Positions 56,045-64,000 of a DNA stretch of 64,000 nucleotides are shown here, in pieces. The notes under the pieces were generated by a model, which did not search any database, was not told the origin of the DNA, and saw only the letters and a list, made by a program, of their open reading frames with translations. The stretch comes from Paralithodes platypus (Eukaryota > Arthropoda > Malacostraca > Decapoda > Lithodidae): NCBI GenBank assembly GCA_032716605.1, contig CM064485.1:34578561-34642560 (forward strand). The letters are read 5' to 3'. The position numbers and the translations under genes are program-made. The first letter of the stretch is position 1, and the number at the start of each line of letters is the position of its first letter.

Positions 56045-56190
56045 CAGTACCCTCACGTAACACCTAGTATATGTCCCTAGTACCCAGTACTTTGGATACA
56101 AAACTAACCTCCACCTAACACCTAGTATATGTCCCTAGTAACCAGTACATGGGATATAAAGCTAACCCTTACCAAATATCTAGTACCGTA
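56045..56190. repeat. 58-bp minisatellite, array 2
   Basis: Two units of the CCTAGTATATGTCCCTAGTA minisatellite of 54846-55050 plus a partial third (CTAACCCTTACC). Confidence 0.75.
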
Positions 56191-56404
56191 CTGTATATGT
56201 CAATCCAAGGTCCTCCTGCTAACGAAGAAGTTCCTGAGGTTGGCGGGGCGTCTCCGTCGACTGCGGGGCATGGGTGCCCTCCCCTGAAATCTACGATGTC
56301 CCCGTCCTCCCTGTGAAACCTCTCCACCCTGGGGTCCTTTCCGCCCGGATAGGGTGACATAAGCTTCACAGCTTCACTACCCTATATCCTCAACAAGAAG
56401 TACT

Positions 56405-57310
56405 GTATATGTCCCTCACTCAGCTGTACACCTTTCACCCTCACTACCGTTCGTGAGTCCTCGTACATCTTCATTATCACATGCACCAGCCACTCCTCAA
56501 CGCCAAGTTTTCTCCTAGCCTACTGCACAACTTCTCTGGCCACCTTATCAAAGGCCTTCTCCCGGTCTGCAAACACAACATCAGATCCCTATCTTTTAAG
56601 TACATACAGTACATACAGTATCTTTCCCTTATCATACCTTCTAAGACTCTCTCACAGACCTTCATGACGTAGTCAAGCATTTTCAGGACCCTTATAGCAG
56701 TTCCCAGGGGAGCCCAACTCTGAAATCACCAGATAGTGCCTCCAGAACCATAAAAAAAAAAGAGGAATGGGCTTCATTAACACAGAGCCCTGGTGGACTC
56801 CGACGTGAACTGAAAACTCATCACTCAGTACCGGTACATCTTTCACCCTCACTGCCGTTTGTGAGTCCTCATACATCTTGATTATCACACAAATACCTTC
56901 ATGACTTGGATTGTGCCGTGTCCTAGCATGAAACCAAACTGCATATCGTCAATATCATACCTTCAAAGACTTTCTCACAGACCTTCATGACTTGATCAAG
57001 TATTTTCAGGCCCCTATAATTTTCCCTATCCAATGAGTCCCCTTTGCTCGTATACAGTATATAATATACTTTTGTGCCATTCATCAGAGATTACTTCCTC
57101 TCTGATGATGAAGTTAATTAGCTCATTGAAGACACCTACTCCTTTCTCACCTGAGGCCTTAATCATCTCGGCTAGAATGCCAGAGCATCCTGCAGCTTTT
57201 CTGTCCTTCATTAAGTTATTGCACTGCTTACAAAAGCTGGCACAATCACAGGGAGGGGGGAGTATTGGCTTTTCGTTGCTAAGCTTCTCTATTCCATTCA
57301 AATTCCATGT
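56405..57310 (-). pseudogene. Non-LTR (RTE-like) reverse transcriptase, fragments b-d
   Basis: Read on the minus strand, 57301-57026 gives CNNLMKDRKAAGCSGILAEM, then IKASGEKGVGVFNELINFII and EEVISDEWHKSILYTVY, the N-terminal block of RTE-type reverse transcriptase. After a gap, 56888-56700 gives MYEDSQTAVRVKDVPVLSDEF and SVHVGVHQGSVL, the block with the H-Q-G-S signature. 56680-56477 holds a duplicated intermediate part. The order is interrupted by repeats and many stops. There is no endonuclease domain. Confidence 0.75.
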
Positions 57311-58480
57311 TGAATAATCTTTCGTAGTGTATCACAAACTTATTTTACAATGGAAAATAATGCATGAGGAGGGCTGGGTAGGCCTATTAGTATTTTGTGA
57401 AATAACTTAAATTAGGTTAGGCTATAGTATACTTCATTAGGTTATTAGGCCTATGAGAAACCAGGCCTAGGCCTAGCTTAATTATATTTCACTGCTCAAC
57501 ATATTTTTTTTTTTTTTTTGCTTTTGAGCTCTGCATAGGGCTATATTCAGGTAGGTTTGGGTTTTAGTAAAATTGCATTAGGCTATGCTACATATTTTTA
57601 CTTCTATTGGAAAGAACAGGCCTACACAATAGTACACATGTTAAAGAATTTAACCTAGCCTACCACAATTTAGCCTAGACTGAAAGAACAAACAAAAATA
57701 GGCTAGGCTAATTGCAGCTAAATAATTTAGCCTAGCCTCACCAATTTAGCCTAGACTGAAAAAACCAAAAAAAAATAGGCTAATTGCAGTTTTGGTAAGA
57801 GTTGTAGTTGTGGGCATACCAAAAGCTTTGTTTATATAGCCTAGTCGCACGCTCGCAGTTAGGGCTACATTCGCTTCTAATTTAACTGCTGGGGTAAACT
57901 TGGTAAAGCCACCCTCAATCCGCCGGCCGGTAACAAAACAATTTACCCAACGCCTGGCCGTGAGATACAATAATGGGTTGAAGGGGGCTTTATCCCCCTA
58001 TGACTTATTGTCATCATCATCTATATCACCAGCAGGGGCAAATAACCACAGTCAAATTAGACGCGAATGTAACTGCGAGCGTGCGACTACGTAAATAAAG
58101 GGGACGATAGACCCGCTAACACAACTCTTAACACATTTTTTCCTAATGTATTAGATTTTTTTATATTTATGACCTCAACAGTTGAAAGATGACAATTTTA
58201 TGGTTTATTTTAGGCTATACAAAAACATTTGCTTTGTATCTTAGATACTCATATTTATGCTTATAATTGCAGTACGAGTGGGGTTTTTCTTTTTATATGT
58301 AGGCCTAGGCTAAACAAATGTTAGTTTTTGTTTTATAGGCTAAACTAGGCTGAATTTATGCTAATAAATATTAATTGGAGGGAGCAAATCTGTCAAGGAA
58401 TAGCCTAGATGTGGAAATTTACAGCCAATTTGCTCTAGCCCTTTTTGAGATACAGAGGTTAGAGATCGTTGGATACAATA
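57311..58480. other. AGGCCTA-rich spacer with foldback fragment
   Basis: Dense CCTAGGC/TAGCCTA motifs and A/T runs. A short duplication TTTAGCCTAGACTGAAARAAC occurs at 57670 and 57745. A fragment of the GGATACAATAATATGTTGAG family lies at 57955-58090. No gene is seen. Confidence 0.5.
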
Positions 58481-59699
58481 ATATGTTGAGGGGGTCAATC
58501 GCCCCCCATAACATATTGTCATCATCATATATATTGCCAGCAGGGGGCAAATAGCCTAGGCCTAGCCTAACTACAACAAAAATCGCCGTCAAAATAGACG
58601 CGAACTTATATTAACTACGGCGATCGACCATTGCCCGCACCGGCCGTCCCCCGGTTATTGTTGAGGTCCTGAGGAACCGTATGACTTTGACAAGCTCTTC
58701 CCTCCGCAGTCTCCGCATCCCATGTATCGTCGTACGGTACCTCTTCCCCTCCACATCCTACATCTGGTCGTCCTACATATGCCTCCTAAGCCTCGCCTCG
58801 TCCCGTCACTGAGCATGTGGATGGGCGTCCCTTTCTGGCTTCAAAGATGGATTCCTTCCGACAGCTCCTACTGGATTGTCTGGGGTTGGTTGATAAGGGC
58901 ACCTCGCTTCAAGACATTGCTCTGGCCCTAGTACCGTGGTTTGTAGGTCTCTGGTTCACCACCTGATGACCTGCTATTGGGTTGTTGTTGTTGTTGTTGC
59001 TGTTCCCCAAGCTGCCTGGCCGAACAGCCCCAAGGCCCCGAGCAAGGCCAAGGCCATAACCGAGCGCCCCAACAAAACCCTCCCTGCTATTGGGTTGTTG
59101 CCTTTACAGTGTTACGGTTCTACGAATGACCTAGAATGAAATTGACACGGTGGTGAATTTTAACCTTAACTATAAATTAATTTAATTGTGACATAGGATC
59201 TCCGCGACTACGGTAGGGCCGGAGTGGGCGAGTATTCGCCTGAGGTTGCCCCAAGACAAGACAAGACAAAATTCTAGTGCTGGTTTTACTCAGATTTTGT
59301 GAGTTTTAATTTAGCCTAGCCTAGGCCTAAAAGTTCAGAACATTTGCAAAATGCACCCCATACTAGCCTACCCATAGCCTAATAGGCCTAGTGATTCTTT
59401 TTTGGCAGACCACCACAAATATTCATATAGCCTAGGCCTAGGCTAGCCTAAGTTCTGGAATGCATGTTGGAATAGCCTTCCTATAAACTGTAGGCTAGGC
59501 TACTTCCTTTTAATTTAAGTTTGATTCTTTGGAAAAATCTATTAGGCCTAGACCAGGGCAGGAAAGTAACATTTAAAATGACGTGTAAAAAGTCGCCCAT
59601 AAACGGCGGGCTGCCATGTTATTGTAATTTGGGAGCTTATTTCGTCTGTTGATTGACTTTGTCCTTAATTGGGGATCCTATGAATTAGCACAGATGATG
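58481..59699. other. Foldback fragment, then spacer without recognised genes
   Basis: 58465-58635 is another foldback family fragment. The two 67-69 codon frames at 58722 and 58936 lack recognised domains; the second contains a GTT triplet run (58980-59000). AAGACAAGACAAGACAAAAT at about 59253 is a short microsatellite. Confidence 0.4.
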
Positions 59700-60486
59700 A
59701 TGACCCACCGTACATCATAATACGTGACGGGCCGACGTGGGGGGGCAGAGCCGCAGAGACCCCCTCAACATATTTGGTGTCCCACAGTAACTTTTAATGG
59801 GATGGATGTAGTTACCGGGTGTACGGTCGTCATGTTTACATAGGACGATCGTCGCGGTTAACTTCGCGTCTATTATGAAGTCGATTTTTTTCGGCATATT
59901 TCATTTTATTCACTTCCTTGTATATTTAGGCTATAATCTAGCTTTGGCACGACAATAACCCTAACCTAGTCTTTCTTAAAGATTCTTCTAATCTTCCAGT
60001 AGCCTATAGCCTAATTTAGGTCATTTTTAAAGGCACACAATTAAATGGTTGGTATTTTAAATGACACTACTGCAGCATTATGAGAAACAATTTATTAGAG
60101 ATAATGGGCAACAATAGATTCGCCATATTTTTCTCCATAAGCTATAGTCTGCATGGAGGATTTTCGTTATCGACAAATTGAAAAAATTCCCACTTCACAG
60201 ACAAAATAGACAAATACACCAAAAATTGGGGTGTGGGGGCAGCAGCCCCCACCCATAATAGCCTACTATAATAGGTTAGGTAAGGTTGTTAGGTTAGACT
60301 AGGCTAATGTCCTTTCAAAGGGGTATAGGCCTATTAAACACTAGGATAGCCTATACCTGGTCAAGGGTAAGTCCTGCTGTAGTCAACTTGAATGCTACCT
60401 TAAATTGTAATATTAGACTAGGCATAGCCTATAGAAAAAATAGCCTAGCCTACTTATTTATTGTAGCCTATAATATAGGCCTAGCC
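59700..60486. other. Foldback fragment and CCTAAC repeat, no gene
   Basis: 59700-59905 is a foldback family piece containing the uninterrupted CGCGGTTAACTTCGCGTCTAT, the empty-site analogue of the insertion at 60817. 60225-60305 carries the reversed GTGGGGGCAGCAGCCCCCAC and GGTTAGGTAAGGTTGTTAGG repeat. The rest is AT-rich and AGGCCTA-rich. Confidence 0.5.
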
Positions 60487-60816
60487 GGGTAGAATGTAGA
60501 GTTCGGGCGTACCGCCACCATTGTTTACACTGCGCAGAGCGGCGACGGAAGCTTGCCATCATGTTCCCGTCTATTTTGACTGCCATTGGATACAATAATA
60601 TGTTGAGGGGAGGGCTTTGCGGCAATTTGTTTTGGTTGTTTGCCCTCTACTGGCAATATATATTATATGTGATGATGAAAACACATCATGGGGGCAAAGC
60701 CCCCCCTCAACATATTATTGTATCCAATGGCATTCAAAATAGATGGGAACATTATCGTAAGTGTTCGACGCCGACACCGCCGCCGTAATGTTTACATATG
60801 TCGATCACCGTGGTTA

Positions 60817-61840
60817 AAGGCTGGTTCACACATAGCCGAGTCGGTGTGCGAGTCCAACACGAGTCACACTCGTCGATTATCGCCGTCGCTGGAGGCTGAG
60901 TCGGCCGCGAGTAGCAATTGTTCCCGAGTCAAGGAGAGTGTAACACGAGTTAACTCGATTCAATACGAGTCAACACGTGTTCATGCAAGAGTCTGTACGA
61001 GTAACTGATAGTCAAAACGAGTGTAACACGAACCCAACACGAGTGTCAACATTTTGAAAAATAATGGCCACATTCCAGGGCACGTAAACAAAGAGTATGG
61101 TCGAGTCAACGCGATTGTTACACGGATCAACACGATTTTTATACGGATCAACACGAAAGACAACGCGTTGACTCTCGTTGGATCTCTGTTGCACACGTGT
61201 TGACTCGTGTTACATCCGTGTAAACTCTCGTTGATTCTTCCTACATTTTTGAAATAACGGTATTTCAAATGACACTTGCTTTTTCGTGTTACACTCGTGT
61301 TTTTTTCTCAGTGGATCGTGTTTACTCTTGTTTTCACTTGTGTTTGAATCGTGTAAACTCTGGCATCATGGGGGCACCAAATTTTGGCACTCACATTCGT
61401 ACTTTCTACTCTTGTTGATACGTGTTGCATGTGTGTTACATACGTGTTGTTGCGTGTAGACACATGTTGCTTCGTCAACGTCGAAATGATGACGAAAAGC
61501 GACGAATCACCAAAGAGTGTTACACGGGTTTACACGAGTCAACACGAGTTAACACGAATAACGAAGTTATTCAGAGTCAAACACGAGTTAACACGTATGT
61601 ACACGAGTCTACACGTATTTAGGCCACACTCATGGGTACTCGCCACGGGACCCAAAAATGTCATGCATGCATGACATTTTTGGACCCCGTGGCGAGTACC
61701 CACGAGTGTGTCGAGTATACACGAGCGTAGCATGAGTCTATACGAGTGTTGAGGAGTATCGACGAGTCATTGCTGAATAGCAAAATTTCATCACTCGTGT
61801 TGGACTCGCGCACCGACTCGGCTATGTGTGAACCAGCCTT
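60817..61840. mobile_element. 1,024-bp TIR element with ACACGAGT repeats
   Basis: The ends AAGGCTGGTTCACACATAGC and GCTATGTGTGAACCAGCCTT are perfect reverse complements, and the similarity continues to about 50 bp (GAGTCGGTGTGCGAGTCCAA). Flanks fit a TA or TTA target duplication (60814-60816; 61840-61842); related uninterrupted copies at 59860 and 54005 show GGTTAAsTTCGCGTC. The interior is filled with ACACGAGT/GTTAACACG-like degenerate repeats on both strands and a large palindrome. No transposase is seen; PIF/Harbinger or Tc1-like affiliation is possible. Confidence 0.82.
61626..61709. repeat. 84-bp near-perfect palindrome
   Basis: Arms ACACTCATGGGTACTCGCC and GGCGAGTACCCACGAGTGT pair with few mismatches and meet at ATGTCATGCATGCATGACAT. 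It lies inside the 1,024-bp element. Confidence 0.9.
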
Positions 61841-62312
61841 TAGTTCGCGTCTATTTTGAAGGCGTTTTTTTCGGTTATTTGCCTCCTGCTGGCAATATAT
61901 ATGATGATGACAATATGTCATGGGGGGGTGACCCCCCTCAACCTATTATTGTATCCAAAAGCAGTCAAATAGACGGGAACATGATGGCCAGCATCCGCCG
62001 CCGCTCCGCGTAGTGTAAACAAGGCTGGCGGTACACCCGAACTCTACATTCTACCCCACTAATTTTCCAACTAGCATAACCGATGATTATCAATGATCAA
62101 TCCCAGTCAGAAACGTCCATGCTTCCCTCCCATAAGTCAATGTCGGGATTACCACACTGTCATGCAAGGACTTCTTTACTTCCATGCTGATCACCCTATT
62201 TCTTCTTACTGCTTTCAGAGTTACTACAACGCTCTTCCCCTGTTACACTTTCTCCCACACTTCTTCATCCATAGGCCTACTCACATCTTTACTCAACACA
62301 CTGCCCAAATAC

Positions 62313-62991
62313 TTAAATGAGCTGACATTCTTCATAGCCGTTCAACCTCACTTCACACTCTATGGTTGCACCCCTTTCAATGACCATAATATTGCTCTTC
62401 CTAGCATTTACCTCCAGATTCCGTTTTTCACACACTGTTCCAAACATATTTACCTGACCCTGCAACTCCCATTCACTATCGCTCATCAGAACTGTGTTGT
62501 CAGCAACAGTAGTACTGGTACTGTACTGTTGAGGCAAGTTCCACTCGTTTCCTTCCCTTATCAGCGGTACACCAACATCCGCTGCTCTTCCTTGTATTTC
62601 TTTCATGACTCCATCCATATACTGTACTGGTATATATTGAACAACCATCGGGACATCACATACACCCTTGCTTTAACCCAACATTCAGATTAAAGAACTC
62701 GCTCTGTTAATTATCCACACATACTGACACCTTTGCACCCTCATACATGCTCTTAATTGCTTTCAGCAACTTGCCATCTACTCCGTATATTTTCAGTACC
62801 GGTACCGGTACTTTCCACATACCTTCTCTATCAATTCTGTCATAGGCCTTCTCCAACTCCATAAATGCAGCATACAACTTTTGTCGCTTCTCCAGATATT
62901 TCTCCACAACACATTTCCGGGCAAATATCTGAGCTACACATCCTCTTCCCTTCCTAAGATGACTACAGTATGCTAACCGTTTCCCCAGCAA
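62313..62991 (-). pseudogene. Non-LTR reverse transcriptase, second remnant
   Basis: On the minus strand, 62991-62707 reads LRKGRGCVAQIF, KYLEKRQKLYAAFMELEKAYD (first catalytic Asp region) and GVDGKLLKAIKSMYEGAKVSV. After a damaged gap, 62648-62313 reads MDGVMKEIQGRAAD, VADNTVLMSDSEWELQ (the F/Y-A-D-D box, altered to V-A-D-N) and CEKRNLEVNARKSNIMV. The H-Q-G-S block between them is missing. The style is that of RTE/jockey-like elements common in arthropods and differs from the remnant at 56405-57310. Confidence 0.8.
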
Positions 62992-63225
62992 TACTGACTG
63001 AAAATGCCCAAATATATTGCATGTCCTCTTCAGATTTATCTAAAATATGTAAAATTACACCAAATTCCACTACAGTAGCACTGAAATAAAAAAAACTCAC
63101 TAACAGGATAAATAAATGGAAGAAATACTCCAAAAGATAAATATGTTAACCCTTTACCCAGCAATACTGACTGAAAATGCCTAAATAGATTGCATGTGCT
63201 CTTCAGATTTATACATACATACGTA
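62992..63225. repeat. Local duplication before the terminal MITE
   Basis: CCCAGCAATACTGACTGAAAATGCC with TTGCATGTSCTCTTCAGATTTAT occurs at 62984-63040 and 63157-63212; each quoted motif is shorter in one copy by a substitution. No gene is seen. Confidence 0.7.
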
Positions 63226-63951
63226 AGTCAGGACCCCCAATTCGCGAGAATAGGGGTGACAGGAGGCATCGTGTATTGTGAATTCGTGTATTGTGGAACT
63301 AACTTTAAATGGGAATAATTAGATTGGGTGACATCTCTCAATTATGGCCTATTTTCGAAATTTTTGGCTCTACAGTACAGTCTATATCTTATATATAAGA
63401 AGAACAATGAATACAAATATGAAACCTTACCTTAAAATTAGTAGTAGATAGGCTAGGACTAGGACCGTAGGACTTCACGATTTTCTCCAACTTCTCCCTC
63501 CCTGACCAAATCGTACGAACAGTTTACTCTGACAAGCCTATTGCACAGTTTCCTTCTCCTTTTTTTTCTGATCCAACACTTCCACCTTCATTTTGTGTGT
63601 TATCTTCTTATTGGCGTGGCATGGCGAAAAAAGTGGCAGGCACTACAAACGTTTGGTCACTCCACACGGCTATGAGCGCTTGAGCGGGACTGTGGGAGGG
63701 TAAGCGGGAGGGAAGGCAGGCGTATGCCCGTCTTCTTCTCTTTTCGGAGCTACTCCTGGGCCTCGCGAAACGTAGACGTGCTCGCGTATCAAGCGGGAAT
63801 AGCGGATTTGGCCCCTTCTTAGCTCTCGATTCGTGTATTGTGGTACCACCTCGCGTAATTAATGTTTAATTAATTAATGTTATTTTCGAGGGGTAACTCG
63901 TGTATTAGGGTTTTCGCGCATTGTGGAATCGTGTATTGGGGGTCCTGACTG
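63226..63951. mobile_element. pogo/Tigger-like MITE
   Basis: The ends AGTCAGGACCCCCAATTCGCG and CGTGTATTGGGGGTCCTGACTG are inverted repeats, flanked by TA (63224-63225 and 63952-63953). The CAGTCAGGACC start and TA target resemble pogo/Tigger elements of the Tc1/mariner superfamily. Interior motifs TCGTGTATTGTGGWAC recur near both ends. It has no transposase frame. Confidence 0.75.
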
Positions 63952-64000
63952 TACATAACATTTTAAGACTGAGTGCTCCACACAGATGTGCAGTTTCAGT

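Larger units (their letters stand above)
60487..62056. mobile_element. Foldback element with arms over 130 bp, split by a second element
   Basis: The left end GGGTAGAATGTAGAGTTCGG and the right end CCGAACTCTACATTCTACCC are reverse complements; similarity continues inward through TTGTTTACACT, GCGGCG, CATCATGTTCCCGTCTATTT and GGATACAATAAT. Without the inner element it would be about 545 bp. No target duplication is clear and no transposase is present. Confidence 0.8.

Overview
The window looks like decapod-crustacean-type nuclear DNA. The evidence is indirect: pervasive AGGCCTA runs and GGTTAG/CCTAAC stretches, long CT and TA microsatellites, arthropod-style BEL/Pao, Gypsy, piggyBac and RTE-like elements, and a Na+/K+-ATPase beta-subunit-like gene. 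No bacterial operon, CRISPR array, rRNA or convincing tRNA is present. Almost everything is repetitive, and most coding capacity belongs to transposable elements that are broken by stops and frameshifts.

Bases 1-17,300 hold an unidentified open frame at the left edge and then a locus built from repeated gene parts. A short coding exon beginning M-W/C-x-D/G-E-E-D-T-E-P-L occurs in at least seven copies behind the same acceptor site. A TATA promoter with a non-coding first exon occurs in three main copies. The best member (15703-16689) is an intron-free, type II membrane protein related to the Na+/K+-ATPase beta subunit, with a 42-residue internal tandem duplication; a short sibling lies at 13713-13976. 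Fragments of a KRBA2/SCAND3-like integrase are interleaved, and a 2,247-bp block is tandemly duplicated almost unchanged (3581-8074).

Bases 17,180-18,800 are a 339-bp satellite that shares sequence, in reverse orientation, with the repeats at the left. It abuts a 5'-truncated BEL element (18805-21740), which carries a 185-bp MITE with a 9-bp target duplication.

Bases 22,160-32,900 are a degenerate satellite split by a foldback element, itself split by a complete BEL/Pao element (22782-30619). That element has 785-bp LTRs, a 5-bp target duplication, and an extra SGNH/GDSL-type hydrolase frame between the primer-binding site and gag.

Bases 35,361-52,991 are a Ty3/Gypsy-type element with unusually long (about 3.2 kb) LTRs. 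A 480-bp TTAA MITE sits at the end of its third reading frame, and a 4.6-kb piggyBac element sits in its 3' LTR; the intact 5' LTR supplies the empty site.

Bases 53,000-64,000 contain foldback and MITE families (one nested pair, 60487-62056), minisatellites, reverse-strand fragments of a non-LTR reverse transcriptase and a pogo/Tigger-like MITE at the right edge. The strongest candidates for novelty are the SGNH-bearing BEL element and the amplified, internally duplicated ATPase-beta-like gene cluster.
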